From the NCBI GenBank assembly GCA_964640855.1, contig CAZXIX010000009.1, positions 14,994-78,993 on the forward strand: a stretch of 64,000 bases of DNA, given 5' to 3'. Positions within the stretch are counted from its first letter, which is position 1. Each line of letters starts with the position of its first letter. This document shows positions 18,191-27,923 of the stretch, piece by piece. The position numbers and the translations under genes were made by a program. A model generated the notes under the pieces. The model searched no databases. It was not told the origin of the DNA and worked only from the letters and a program-made list of their open reading frames with translations. This DNA comes from JAJDFU01 sp964640855 (GTDB lineage: Bacteria; Bacteroidota; Bacteroidia; Chitinophagales; Saprospiraceae).

Positions 18191-18229
18191 ACGGGTTTGT
18201 GGAAGTCGTTTCCGCAAACCCGTTTTTTC
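18191..18229 (+). terminator. Terminator after the Deg protease gene
   Basis: ACGGGTTTG (18191-18199) pairs with CAAACCCGT (18215-18223); the stem continues with TGGAA/TTCCG-type pairs around a five-base loop, followed by six T. Confidence 0.9.
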
Positions 18230-18397
18230 TTTCAGCCTCCGCACCGGGCGATTACCCCGGAACCATCACAATTCGTTATTTCACTCATCATCATTCATTA
18301 TTAACCTCCCAGGGTTCACTCCTTCATTTTTGTTAATTAACTTAAAGTTGCCTAACCACTTCGCATTTCACACAACCCAAAGGAAGACCCGTCCCGA

Positions 18398-21166
18398 ATG
18401 GATTTATCCACAACCTTTTCCCTGGTCAAAGAAAAGCTGGGGAAACCCTACGAAGACCTGGAATTTCTCCTGCACGCCTTGCAGGAGGTACTCATCGAAA
18501 ACGGAGAAGCCGAAATGGCGCGCCAGATCCCCTGGATCAACGAGATCGAGTTGAATCTGGAAGATATCACCACGGATCACATCCAATTGTATTCTCTGGC
18601 ATTCCAACTTCTCAATTTGGCGGAGATCAACGGAGCCGTGCAGGAGCGCCGGGCACAGGAACAGGCCGAATACGATTCGGTGAACGGACTCTGGGCCTCC
18701 AATCTGACACGCCTGAAGGAAGCCGGCATTTCACGCGGAGAGATCCTGCAGGCTCTTCGCGAAACCTCCATCGAACCCGTGCTTACCGCTCACCCGACCG
18801 AGGCCAAAAGGACCACGATCCTGGAGCACCAACGCGAACTCTACGTATTGATCGTCCAGCGGGAAAACACCATGTTCACCCAGGCGGAGCAGGCCAATAT
18901 CCGCCATAATATCAAACAGGCGATCTATCGCCTTTGGAAAACCGGGGAAATCTACCTCGAAAAGCCCGACGTCACAGATGAGCTCCGGAATGTCATGCAC
19001 TACCTCGTTAATGTTTTTCCCGAGGTACTCCCGATCGTCGACCGTCGCCTGGAGCAAGCCGCCTCACATGCGGACTGGCCCGAGTATCTGGTCTCCAGTC
19101 AGCGGGCTTTCCCGCGGATTACTTTTGGCAACTGGGTGGGCGGCGACCGGGACGGGCACCCTTTCGTTACCGGCGAGGTCACTGCCGATACCCTACTGAA
19201 ACTTCGTCTCAATGCCTTCGTGATCATTCGGCGCAAACTGGTTTCTCTGCTAAAACGACTGAGTTTCGCCTGCGAATTGGATCAGATCCTGCCCGCCGCC
19301 CGCCAGCGCATAGAGGAAATGGCCAAGGAACTGGGCGATACCGGCCAAGCCGCGCTGAATCGGAACAAAGGGGAAGCTTTCCGGCAATTCACCAACCTCA
19401 TGGTGGCCAAACTTCCGGTAGATACCGCGCGGGGACACGCCACCCGCCTGGCCGAGATCCCGGGCGCGTATGTATACAGCAAACGCCTGATCGCCGATCT
19501 GGACCTCCTGCAGGAGGCCCTCTTGGAATACGGTGCCCGCTCCACCGCCTATGACGGGGTCGTCGTGGCCCGCCGAACCGTAGAAGCTTTCGGTTTTCAC
19601 CTCGCTGCCCTCGATATCCGCCAAAACAGCACCTACCACGACCAGGCCATCGAACAGCTCCTGAAGGCTTCCGGAAAATCCGAATATCATTTCAGCGAAT
19701 GGAGTGAAGAAAAAAGGGTGGCGTTCCTGAACGAAGAACTGCAGTATGCTCGCCCCTTCACCCAACCCAAGGCCGAACTCGAACCCCATGCCGCCTTTGT
19801 CATGGATTATCTCCGGCAGGTAGAGCAGCACACAGCCCGCTATGGGACCAATTGCATCGGCTCTTTTATCATCAGCATGACCCGTTCGCTTTCCGACTTG
19901 CTGGCCGTTTACCTGCTGGCCCGCGAAGCCGGGCTGACCCACATGGCAGAGGAAGGCATGGTCTGCGAGATCCCGGTAGTTCCTCTACTGGAAACGATAC
20001 AGGACCTGGAGAACGGGCCGGATATTTTGAAAGCCTTCCTGGATCACCCCATGACGCAACGGAGTTTCCAATTCCGAAAAAGGACCAAAGGCATCCATCA
20101 ACCCCTGCAACAGGTCATGATCGGTTATTCCGACAGCAACAAGGACGGCGGAATCATGTCGAGCCAGTGGAACCTGTACAAAGCTCAATTTCACCTGGCG
20201 GAAGTCGGCCGCGAAAGAGGCATCCACATCCAGTTCTTCCACGGCAAGGGAGGATCCATCAGCCGGGGCGCCGGCCCGACTCACTATTTCCTCCAGGCTC
20301 TGCCCTGGGGAGCGCCCGATGGCAACATACGCCTGACCGAACAAGGCGAGACCATCGAACAAAAATACGCCAACCGGGTCAATGCCGCCTTCAACCTGGA
20401 GTTGCTGGCTGCCAATACGCTGAGCAAAACGCTCCTCGATCGCCACGTGGAGCGAAAGTTCCATCCCCTGGCCGACGTACTGGACCGACTGGCTGCGAAA
20501 AGTAAGGAAGTATATGCCGACCTGATCAATACCGACGGCTTCATCCCCTTCTTCCGGCAGGCAACTCCCATCGACGCCATCGAGCAAAGCCGGATCGGAT
20601 CCCGGCCGGCAAAACGAACCGGCGCCAATACCCTCAAGGATCTCCGAGCTATACCCTGGGTTTTCTCCTGGAGCCAAACCCGATACAACATGTCAAGCTG
20701 GTATGGACTCGGCACGGCTTTGGAAATTCTCGAACAAGACCATCCGGACGATTATGCCGCATTCAGAGAGGCCATGCGCACCGATTCCTTCATTCGCTAT
20801 GTTTTCACCAACGTGGATACCAGTCTGGCGGCTACCGATGAGCATATTATGAAGGCCTACGCCCAATTGGTGCCGGAAGAGGATATCCGGGAGCGATTCC
20901 TCGGCCTTTTCCTCGACGAATTGGGCAGGATTCAAAAACACCGGGCCCAACTCCTCCAGCAAAGGATCGATGACAGGAGGCCGCATCATTTTTATTCCAA
21001 TCAATTGCGGAATTCCTTGCTCAGCTACCTGCACTACAAACAGATCGACCTGCTCAAAACCTGGCGCAAACAAAAGAACGAAGACGAGGAAAAAGCCAAT
21101 TATGCCCTGACAGAACTCCTTTTCACCATCAATGCGATCGCCAGCGCCTTGCGCAATACGGGCTGA
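18398..21166 (+). CDS. ppc: Phosphoenolpyruvate carboxylase
   Basis: A full-length 922-residue PEP carboxylase, which makes oxaloacetate from PEP and bicarbonate to refill the TCA cycle. The first active-site motif LTAHPTEAKR (about 130), the GGDRDGHPFVT stretch, the VMIGYSDSNKDGG motif and the glycine-rich HGKGGSISRGAGP loop are all present. The C-terminus ends in the normal RNTG. It lies between a terminator upstream and a convergent barrel-protein gene, so it is a single-gene unit. Confidence 0.97.
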   Translation: MDLSTTFSLVKEKLGKPYEDLEFLLHALQEVLIENGEAEMARQIPWINEIELNLEDITTDHIQLYSLAFQLLNLAEINGAVQERRAQEQAEYDSVNGLWASNLTRLKEAGISRGEILQALRETSIEPVLTAHPTEAKRTTILEHQRELYVLIVQRENTMFTQAEQANIRHNIKQAIYRLWKTGEIYLEKPDVTDELRNVMHYLVNVFPEVLPIVDRRLEQAASHADWPEYLVSSQRAFPRITFGNWVGGDRDGHPFVTGEVTADTLLKLRLNAFVIIRRKLVSLLKRLSFACELDQILPAARQRIEEMAKELGDTGQAALNRNKGEAFRQFTNLMVAKLPVDTARGHATRLAEIPGAYVYSKRLIADLDLLQEALLEYGARSTAYDGVVVARRTVEAFGFHLAALDIRQNSTYHDQAIEQLLKASGKSEYHFSEWSEEKRVAFLNEELQYARPFTQPKAELEPHAAFVMDYLRQVEQHTARYGTNCIGSFIISMTRSLSDLLAVYLLAREAGLTHMAEEGMVCEIPVVPLLETIQDLENGPDILKAFLDHPMTQRSFQFRKRTKGIHQPLQQVMIGYSDSNKDGGIMSSQWNLYKAQFHLAEVGRERGIHIQFFHGKGGSISRGAGPTHYFLQALPWGAPDGNIRLTEQGETIEQKYANRVNAAFNLELLAANTLSKTLLDRHVERKFHPLADVLDRLAAKSKEVYADLINTDGFIPFFRQATPIDAIEQSRIGSRPAKRTGANTLKDLRAIPWVFSWSQTRYNMSSWYGLGTALEILEQDHPDDYAAFREAMRTDSFIRYVFTNVDTSLAATDEHIMKAYAQLVPEEDIRERFLGLFLDELGRIQKHRAQLLQQRIDDRRPHHFYSNQLRNSLLSYLHYKQIDLLKTWRKQKNEDEEKANYALTELLFTINAIASALRNTG

Positions 21167-21280
21167 TGCGACAAATGGAAAGCGATTGGCTGAGACCCTC
21201 CGACGGCATTCCGTAAAGGTGCCCCGCTCTGGCGTATCTTCTTGTGCTCAGGAAAAGCCGCTTGCCATCGCCTGCCCCCG

Positions 21281-22546
21281 TCAGTAACTCCATTTGATCC
21301 GGACAAAAACCGATTGTACGGAGCTGACGTAGGAATTTTTCTTTTCATCGCGGTTGAAACTGATCTGACCCACCAGATCCAGGTCCCATCCCGTAGCGAT
21401 CGAATAAGTCAGGGTCGGGTTAAAGAATATGGCATGGTTGGTAACCGGACTGTAAATGACAGCCATGCCCCCGTTCAGAAGCGGGGTGAAAGGATAGGTC
21501 CACTGAAAAAAGGTGGAATGGCGATAAGGGTACAGATTTCGGGCATCCAACTGAAAGGCAAAAAGAAGGGCGGAACTGATGTCTGTCAGTCCCAGGCTGT
21601 TGTAAAGGTAACCCAGGTTGATGTAGAAACTGTTCTGGAAGGCATAATCCAGCCCGAAAGAGGCTGCAAAGCTGTTTTCGGCTTTTACGGGCAATCCCAG
21701 GGTCGCATTTTCTATGCTGTCTCGCGTAGCTAAAAAATAACTCATCTCGCCCTTAAACCCGGCGTTACCGATATTGCCGGCGTAGCCAAATCCCGCCACC
21801 GCAAAGGTTTTCCAGTAGCCCGCCAAGAATTGAAAATCGTATTGCCACTTATTGAATTTCCCCCGAAAAGCAAAGGTGGATTGCTCGATATTGTCTACGA
21901 TCCTGATCCCCACCTCCAGGCTGGAGGCGAATCCCAGATAGCGCTTAACCAACAAAGCATCACTTCCGGGGCGTTCTTCGTAATCGAAATCGGTAAAATC
22001 GTAGGCATTCCAGATGTCGTTGGGGTTCCATACCGTATTGATCCCCCAATTGATCCGCTGACGGCCGAGGGTTACCTCCCACTGACCGTCCACATACTGC
22101 AGCGAAATGCGGTCCAGCATGGTGTGCAAGACGGCCGATTGGGAACGCATGACCACCCAGGAAAGGTCGAAAAAATCGTTATTGGCGTCGTCAACCTGTT
22201 CGGCAAAGCCTTCCTGGGCCCGCACCAATTGCCCGAAGAAGAGCCGGGTCCGCAGTTCCGCGCGGAAGGTCAGCTTGTCGTTGATGTACCAACGAAAATT
22301 CAACCGGTTGTGAAGGAGGTTGTCCTGAAGAAACGTATCGACCAGGGTCGTATTGGGAAACTCCCCCTCCGGCCAAGAATCGTTGAACACAAAAAAGGAA
22401 TTGAGCATCTTCTGGTACCCCCGCAGCTCCCATTTCCTGGGCTCGTCTTGCGCTTCCAGGGGCAGGCTGATCAGCAGCACGGCCAGCATGGCGCAAAACT
22501 GCCGGATAGCAGACCCTCTCCTTGGATGTGAGTTTCTTCTTTTCAT
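21281..22546 (-). CDS. Outer-membrane beta-barrel protein (DUF1302-like), end of export operon
   Basis: A 421-residue protein with a signal peptide (to about PLEAQ) and alternating short strands ending in KWSY, as expected of an outer-membrane barrel. The LGRQRINWGINTVWNPNDIWN segment resembles the GRQ-WG-NPxD pattern of DUF1302 proteins, which act with LolA-like and transporter partners in lipid export; this resemblance was judged by eye. It is the last gene of a minus-strand set with an ABC ATPase, two FtsX-type permeases, a LolA-like protein and TetR. The start is the ATG at 22546; an alternative codon lies at 22567. Confidence 0.7.
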   Translation of the reverse strand: MKRRNSHPRRGSAIRQFCAMLAVLLISLPLEAQDEPRKWELRGYQKMLNSFFVFNDSWPEGEFPNTTLVDTFLQDNLLHNRLNFRWYINDKLTFRAELRTRLFFGQLVRAQEGFAEQVDDANNDFFDLSWVVMRSQSAVLHTMLDRISLQYVDGQWEVTLGRQRINWGINTVWNPNDIWNAYDFTDFDYEERPGSDALLVKRYLGFASSLEVGIRIVDNIEQSTFAFRGKFNKWQYDFQFLAGYWKTFAVAGFGYAGNIGNAGFKGEMSYFLATRDSIENATLGLPVKAENSFAASFGLDYAFQNSFYINLGYLYNSLGLTDISSALLFAFQLDARNLYPYRHSTFFQWTYPFTPLLNGGMAVIYSPVTNHAIFFNPTLTYSIATGWDLDLVGQISFNRDEKKNSYVSSVQSVFVRIKWSY

Positions 22547-22634
22547 GATGCAAGTCGATGAAAGCACGGAAACCGGAGTAGAATGTAGGCGTAGGTTTAT
22601 ATTCCGGTCTGAAAGCTCTCCTCTCGATTCTAAA

Positions 22635-23324
22635 TCACGATTCCCGCCATTCGTCCTTCACTACGACCCCGTCGTCTATGGTGACCACTCTTCGGGCCCG
22701 GTCGATCACCCTCTGGTCGTGGGTGCTGAAAACGAAGGTCATTCCCTCCGTGCGGTTGAGCTCAGCCATAATGTCCAGAAGTTGGGCGGTGGATTTGGAA
22801 TCCAGGCTGGCGGTGGGTTCGTCCGCCAGTACGAAGGACGGGTTCGGGGCCAGGGCCCTTACGACGGATACCCGTTGCTGCTGTCCGCCGGATAGCTCCG
22901 AGGGGCGTTTGTCGAATTTGTCTTCGAGCCCCACGTGGGTCAGCAGTTCCCGAATCCGTTTGTCGCGCTCCGCTTTGGGACGCCCTTGCAGCAGCATAAC
23001 GAACTCTGCATTCTCGCGGGCGGTCAGAACTGGGATGAGATTGAAATACTGGAAGACGAAACCGATATTATCCTTTCGGAAATCGATCAATTCGTTGTCC
23101 GACAAGGTTGAAATATCCTTATCCCGGATACTGACCTTGCCTTCGGAGGGGCGATCCAACCCGCCGATGATATTCAAAAGGGTCGTTTTCCCGGATCCCG
23201 AGGGCCCGACGATGGCGGTGAATTCCCCTTTTTTGATCTCCAGGTCTACCCCGTTCAGGGCATGTACCGGGACCTTCTCCGGGTTGTAGACTTTCTTAAC
23301 GCCTTTTACGGAAATGACATTCAT
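22635..23324 (-). CDS. ABC transporter ATPase, LolD/MacB type
   Basis: A 229-residue ATPase with Walker A (GPSGSGKTTLLN), the LSGGQQQRVSVVRA signature, Walker B (FVLADEPTASLD) and switch His (FSTHDQRVI). The IGFVFQYFNLIPVLTARENAEF stretch is typical of the LolD/MacB/FtsE group, which works with FtsX-like permeases to extract lipids or proteins from the inner membrane rather than to pass solutes. Its partners are the two permeases upstream, from which it is separated by an acetyltransferase gene. Confidence 0.93.
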   Translation of the reverse strand: MNVISVKGVKKVYNPEKVPVHALNGVDLEIKKGEFTAIVGPSGSGKTTLLNIIGGLDRPSEGKVSIRDKDISTLSDNELIDFRKDNIGFVFQYFNLIPVLTARENAEFVMLLQGRPKAERDKRIRELLTHVGLEDKFDKRPSELSGGQQQRVSVVRALAPNPSFVLADEPTASLDSKSTAQLLDIMAELNRTEGMTFVFSTHDQRVIDRARRVVTIDDGVVVKDEWRES

Positions 23325-23345
23325 GATCCAGTTTCTTTGCTTGTT

Positions 23346-23972
23346 TCAATTTGAAAAACCAGGATTCGGGACAGCTTCCCGAAACAAAAACCAGGCGATG
23401 ATTTCGATGCCCTGGAATTCTATTTCCTTCAGGGGTTGAAACCCGTTTTTCTCCAGCACGCGCTGAGAAGTCCGGTTATCGCTGGGCGTCAGGGCCTCCA
23501 GTGCCCTCAGCCGTTCGTGCCGAAAAGCCCAACCGATCAATCCCTTCAAAGCCTCGGATGCATAGCCTTGGCTTTGGTGACGGTCATCGATGACATAACC
23601 GATCGTCACCTTGCCTTCTTCGTCGGGCAAACCGCTCATGCCGATTCCGCCGACCGAACGGCTCTCCTCTCTTCGGATGATCTCCCAGTTCGTTCCCCAG
23701 CGGTAATCCTGCGGATGTTCGCGCACAAACGCCNNNNNNNNNNGCCGGGCTCCTGACCATCGCGGCGTATCACCGCGCCAATGGCGAAGGGCATCGCGCA
23801 TCTCCCTTTGTATGGTTTCGGAAGTCTCCAGGCCGGAAGGCGCCAGGCCCAGCGCTTTTTCCAAATGCCCCCTGCCCACGGCAAGCAGATCCAGGTCCTC
23901 TCCCTTGAGCGGCAACAGCCAGAGTCGCTCGGTTTCTATCTTCCATCGCAAAGCCAGTGCTTCGTTCATCAT
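23346..23972 (-). CDS. GNAT acetyltransferase (RimJ/RimL type), contains assembly gap
   Basis: A GNAT N-acetyltransferase of about 208 residues. The core motif EGKVTIGYVIDDRHQSQGYASEALKGLIGWAF binds acetyl-CoA; ALTPSDNRTSQRVLEKNGF completes the fold. A run of 10 N at 23734-23743 interrupts codons near residue 77, so the true length there is unknown, although the frame reads through. It lies between the permease and ATPase genes on the same strand with gaps of 12 and 21 bases and is probably cotranscribed. Whether it acts on the exported substrate is unknown. Confidence 0.8.
   Translation of the reverse strand: MMNEALALRWKIETERLWLLPLKGEDLDLLAVGRGHLEKALGLAPSGLETSETIQREMRDALRHWRGDTPRWSGARXXXXAFVREHPQDYRWGTNWEIIRREESRSVGGIGMSGLPDEEGKVTIGYVIDDRHQSQGYASEALKGLIGWAFRHERLRALEALTPSDNRTSQRVLEKNGFQPLKEIEFQGIEIIAWFLFREAVPNPGFSN
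23734..23743. other. Assembly gap (10 N)
   Basis: Ten undetermined bases inside the GNAT gene. Both flanks read as one protein in the same frame, so the join is likely correct in order, but the number of missing bases is not known. Confidence 0.99.
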
Positions 23973-23984
23973 CCATTGTGAATC

Positions 23985-25253
23985 TTAGATCTTTCGGATC
24001 GCCTCCACCGGCCGCAGTCGGATCGCCCGATAGGCCGGATAAACAGAAGCCAACACCGCCGTAATGGCCATACCGATCGGGTAGAGATAATACAGGCTCG
24101 GATCAACCTCGAAATACACCATATCGGACATCCCGAATTGCTTCAGGCTGTCGGAATACATACTCAGATTTAAGCCGTATTCGCCAAAATACCGGACGGA
24201 AAAATGCCCCAGCAAAAGGCCTAAGGGGAGTCCGGCCATACTCAACAGGATGGTCTCCAGCATGATCATCAGAAAGACCTTGCCCTTGTTCATGCCGATC
24301 GCCATCAACATGCCCAACTCACGCACCCGTTCCAAAACGGCCATCAGCATGGTGTTGATGATGCCGAAGATCAAGGCCAGTAAAATGATGATCAGGTATA
24401 CCGAATTGATCACCTGAAACTGGGATTCGTACAGCCGGAGGTCCGGAGAAATCTCCCGGTAAGTCTCGACCAGAAATCCTGGATATTGTCCTTCGATTTC
24501 GGCCTTGACCGACTCCACCGCTTCCGAATCGTCCAGCAGGATGGCGATCTCATGCGCGATCAGCGATCCCGATCCGTCCTGCCCGGAGGTCAATCGGGCG
24601 TGAGATTCCTCTCCCATCTCCGGCAGGAGCAGGCGGTCCAGATCCTGGCGAAGCACAAAGATGGTAGCTTCATCATAAGGCTGGTTTCCTGTGTCGAACA
24701 GGCCCACGACCCGGAATGCCCCGGCTGTGATGTTCAGATCCAGGTCCTGAAAGGTGATGACCAGCTTGGACCGGATTTTGACCTTTAGTTTTTCTGCCAG
24801 ACTCGTGCTGATCAGAAGTTGATTCCTCCGCTCCCCTTCGAAGTAGCTTCCCTCTTTGATTTCGCCCGGAAGCTGGGTCACTATGGCTTCCGACCCGGGA
24901 TCAACGGCCTTGACCTGTATGCCCCGGGTGCTTTGAGGCGAAGAGATCATACCGTTCACCACCGCACGGGCACTCACACCGACCACATGCTCCCGGGCCC
25001 GGATGCTCTCCGCCACCTGGTCCGGTTCTTCGATCCGGAAGCGTGCCTCGTAGTCTTTCTTGAATTCGGGATGATGGATCTGAATGTGGGAGACCACGTG
25101 ATCCACGGCGTTGTTAATGTAGGACCGGATCATACCCGAGACAAATCCCGACATGAAGAAAGCCGCCCAGACACCCAGGGCGATAGCTGCCATGACGACA
25201 AGACTTCGGGTTGAGCTCCTCCAGATATTCCGCCAGGCTAGTTGAAGTAACAT
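23985..25253 (-). CDS. FtsX/LolC-type ABC permease, second copy
   Basis: A 422-residue permease with the MacB/LolC layout: one helix near residues 15-40, a large periplasmic domain (about 45-275) and three C-terminal helices, with the conserved ELGMLMAIGMNKGKVFLMIMLE segment between the second and third, and the closing YPAYRAIRLRPVEAIRKI. It pairs with the permease at 25269-26489, from which it is separated by 15 bases. Together with the ATPase they would form a LolCDE-like heteromer. Confidence 0.92.
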   Translation of the reverse strand: MLLQLAWRNIWRSSTRSLVVMAAIALGVWAAFFMSGFVSGMIRSYINNAVDHVVSHIQIHHPEFKKDYEARFRIEEPDQVAESIRAREHVVGVSARAVVNGMISSPQSTRGIQVKAVDPGSEAIVTQLPGEIKEGSYFEGERRNQLLISTSLAEKLKVKIRSKLVITFQDLDLNITAGAFRVVGLFDTGNQPYDEATIFVLRQDLDRLLLPEMGEESHARLTSGQDGSGSLIAHEIAILLDDSEAVESVKAEIEGQYPGFLVETYREISPDLRLYESQFQVINSVYLIIILLALIFGIINTMLMAVLERVRELGMLMAIGMNKGKVFLMIMLETILLSMAGLPLGLLLGHFSVRYFGEYGLNLSMYSDSLKQFGMSDMVYFEVDPSLYYLYPIGMAITAVLASVYPAYRAIRLRPVEAIRKI

Positions 25254-25268
25254 GGTTCCGTTTTTTGA

Positions 25269-26489
25269 TCAGGATTCGCGCATGGCCTTTATGGGGTCCA
25301 GGCGAAGAATTTGAACAACCGGGTAGATGGATAGTACCAGCGTGATGACGAATACGACGATCGCCTGGTCCAGAAAGATATCCACAGCCCACTTGGTGGG
25401 AAAGATCGGATCGAACCCGAACCGCTCCATCGACACGGCATAATCCCCGCCCAGCACGATGGGGTTGACATGGAAATAGTAAACGAGCGGCATGCTGACC
25501 AGGATTCCGGCCAGGGACCCCAGAATGCCTAACACCAGGATTTCCAGAACTACCGTGGCGGCCAGTTGCCGCTTGTGCATGCCAATGCTGGTTAAAATGC
25601 CAAATTCGAATTGCCGCTCCTTCACCATCATCAGGATGGTACCGAAAATTCCGAAGGCAATGATCATGTAGAGAATGATGTAAACCATCACATTGCCGGC
25701 ACTGTCCAGCGCCTTGGCCTCCAGCAATTCGGGCATCAGTTCTTTCCAGTCCATGACCTCGTAATCTTCCTCCTTGAGCTTGTTCCGCAAAGATTTCACA
25801 GCTTTCACCGTGCTTTTCTGGTCGTCGAGATGCAAGGCCAGCGTCGTGACCCGCCCTTCAGCTCCATAAAACCATTGAGCCTCCGGCAAGGGCATATAAA
25901 CCATTTGCTTGTTCAGTTCCGGGGAAGGAAAGTTCAGAATTCCCGATACCGGGTACTTGCCCGCTGCATTGACGCCGTGAAATCCCTGGCTGATGAGGAC
26001 CAGAGTGTCGCCGATCTCCATTTTCAATCGCTCCGCAACTCCCTTCCCGACCAAAACGGATGAACCGTCCTTCTCCAGATACCGGCCCTCGACCAGCTTG
26101 TCCTCCAGATTTGTCATCCGATTCTCCACCGGGGGATCAATACCGGTCACCAACACCCCCGTGGTGGAAGGACCATAGGCTGCCAGAGCGAAAGACTCGA
26201 TGCGGGGAACAGCAGCCCGAACCTCCTCTACTTTTTCCACCGCCTGATTGACACTGTCTACGTATTCAAAGGCGTGATCGATGCTTTGGTCGTTCCAAAA
26301 ACCCTGCTGATGGATCTGGGCATAGCCGTAATAGTAGTTGACCACATTGTTGATCATATTGTCCCAGGCACCTTCTTGCAGGGCGCTCATGAATGAGGCA
26401 AATAATACCGCAAACAGAATGGAGGAAACCGTGATGAGCGTTCTGCGGGTATTCCGCCAGATGTTTCGCCAGGCCAGAGTGAAGATCAT
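25269..26489 (-). CDS. FtsX/LolC-type ABC permease, first copy
   Basis: A 406-residue permease of the same family as its downstream neighbour: LAWRNIWRNTRRTLIT at the start, a periplasmic domain of about 230 residues, then FGILTSIGMHKRQLAATVVLE between C-terminal helices and an ending ILRLDPIKAMRES. The two copies share the start and end motifs but differ in the periplasmic part, as LolC and LolE do. It follows the LolA-like gene by 67 bases. Confidence 0.92.
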   Translation of the reverse strand: MIFTLAWRNIWRNTRRTLITVSSILFAVLFASFMSALQEGAWDNMINNVVNYYYGYAQIHQQGFWNDQSIDHAFEYVDSVNQAVEKVEEVRAAVPRIESFALAAYGPSTTGVLVTGIDPPVENRMTNLEDKLVEGRYLEKDGSSVLVGKGVAERLKMEIGDTLVLISQGFHGVNAAGKYPVSGILNFPSPELNKQMVYMPLPEAQWFYGAEGRVTTLALHLDDQKSTVKAVKSLRNKLKEEDYEVMDWKELMPELLEAKALDSAGNVMVYIILYMIIAFGIFGTILMMVKERQFEFGILTSIGMHKRQLAATVVLEILVLGILGSLAGILVSMPLVYYFHVNPIVLGGDYAVSMERFGFDPIFPTKWAVDIFLDQAIVVFVITLVLSIYPVVQILRLDPIKAMRES

Positions 26490-26556
26490 TGGATTCGTAT
26501 GCTATTTGGCGTTTGCGCCAGGGCGTTCATAGAGACTTTTACGCCACAGTCGCGAA

Positions 26557-27318
26557 CTATCGAACTTGTTTCATATTCTGAATCGAAAAAAAACTTTCCT
26601 GGATCGCGACATCGAATTCGAGCTCTTCGTACTCGATGACGGTCATGTGGCCATCCTCGTCGGCCGGGATCATTTCCATGCGAGAGGGCAGGAGTTTTCC
26701 GCCCAGCATCTCCACTTCTTTCCCCAGCATCGTATTGACCAGGTAGCCGTCTTCATCGTAGAATTCGGTCTTCATCTGCATATATTCCTCGGTATCGATC
26801 CAACTGATCACTTTTCCCCATACCACGGGGGCCTCCGGCTTGGGCGTGAGGATGATCCGATAGCATTCCCGCCCCCCGGCCGCCTCCCTGCCATCGAGCT
26901 CGTGGGTGTAATCCTTGACCACCGAGGATTCCCGGATCAGATCGTCATTGGTAAAATCCGACCCCATCCAGGATTGCATCATCATGCTGGGTGGCATCTT
27001 GATGATCCGGTCGATGGTGGGTTGCCAATTCCAAAGCTCGTTTTGCCGCTTGAGAAAGGCGCTGCCTTTATCCCGTGCCGGTGCGGTGATCAGGATGAGG
27101 GAGAATTCGTCGCGGAGACTCCAGGCCTTGAGGGATATTTCGCGCTCCCATTTCGGGCGAACGATGGTCATTTTCATCTCGGCCCGGCTGGATTGGCCCC
27201 GCAGCTTTTGGTCCGACCTCTTGATGATGGCGGTCGCTTCCGGGTCATTCACCCGGCTACCGTCAAACCCGGCGAGTACAGGCAGACAGATGGACAGAAT
27301 TAAGGCAATTGTCTTCAT
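26557..27318 (-). CDS. LolA-like outer-membrane lipoprotein-sorting protein
   Basis: A 253-residue exported protein (signal peptide to about LAGF) of the LolA_like group. The family stretch IKMPPSMMMQSWMGSDFTNDDLIRES is present after a run of beta strands (EMKMTIVRPKWEREISLKAWS), as expected for an open barrel that carries a lipid or lipoprotein across the periplasm. It precedes two FtsX-type permeases, an ABC ATPase and a barrel protein in one transcription unit, so it probably carries their substrate. Confidence 0.85.
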   Translation of the reverse strand: MKTIALILSICLPVLAGFDGSRVNDPEATAIIKRSDQKLRGQSSRAEMKMTIVRPKWEREISLKAWSLRDEFSLILITAPARDKGSAFLKRQNELWNWQPTIDRIIKMPPSMMMQSWMGSDFTNDDLIRESSVVKDYTHELDGREAAGGRECYRIILTPKPEAPVVWGKVISWIDTEEYMQMKTEFYDEDGYLVNTMLGKEVEMLGGKLLPSRMEMIPADEDGHMTVIEYEELEFDVAIQESFFSIQNMKQVR

Positions 27319-27335
27319 GGTTCGGCTCTTTTAAA

Positions 27336-27917
27336 TCAGGAACAATAGCGTTCCAGGAGATACTGCTTCATCATTTCAAGAGGGTATTGATCCTCCATCT
27401 GGATGTACTGGACAAAAATGCCATCCATGATGGCGCTGAAAGCCAAGGCTTCGCGCTCCGCGTCCGGGAAACCCAATTCCTGGAAAAGCCCAATGAATTT
27501 TTCATTATTCTCCATTTGCTTGTCCTTCAGTTTGGGTACGTGATCTTCCAGTACACCGGCCTGGAAAGCCACGGCCAGCAGTAACTTCCAGTAATGCAGA
27601 TTTTTTTGCACAAAATCAAAAGTGGTCTCGATCATGCCTCGCAGAATATCAACAGGCTCATCCGCTTGCTGAACAATCTCCGCCATGATCTCTTCACCCG
27701 TCTCCACCGCATCCATTAATATTTCTTCCAAAAGGGCTTCTTTACTATCGAAGTAATTGTACAACAGCCCTTTGGAAACACCGGCCTCCTTAGCTATCCG
27801 ACTGATTGAGGTAGAATGGTAACCCTGCTGGCCAAAAAGCTCCAGCGCAGCTTCCTTGATGGTCTGCCGGCTCCTTTGCCGGATTTCCTCGAATTGTTCC
27901 TTGGAACGAGGAGACAT
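27336..27917 (-). CDS. TetR family regulator of the export operon
   Basis: A 193-residue TetR/AcrR regulator. The helix-turn-helix is clear: IKEAALELFGQQGYHSTSISRIAKEAGVSKGLLYNYFDSKEALLEEIL (about 18-66). The rest is the ligand-binding helical domain. It is the first gene of the operon, and a near-perfect 20-bp palindrome lies 6 bases before its start, so it probably represses itself and all downstream genes until an inducer, perhaps a fatty acid or other hydrophobic compound, is bound. Confidence 0.93.
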   Translation of the reverse strand: MSPRSKEQFEEIRQRSRQTIKEAALELFGQQGYHSTSISRIAKEAGVSKGLLYNYFDSKEALLEEILMDAVETGEEIMAEIVQQADEPVDILRGMIETTFDFVQKNLHYWKLLLAVAFQAGVLEDHVPKLKDKQMENNEKFIGLFQELGFPDAEREALAFSAIMDGIFVQYIQMEDQYPLEMMKQYLLERYCS

Positions 27918-27923
27918 TTATTT

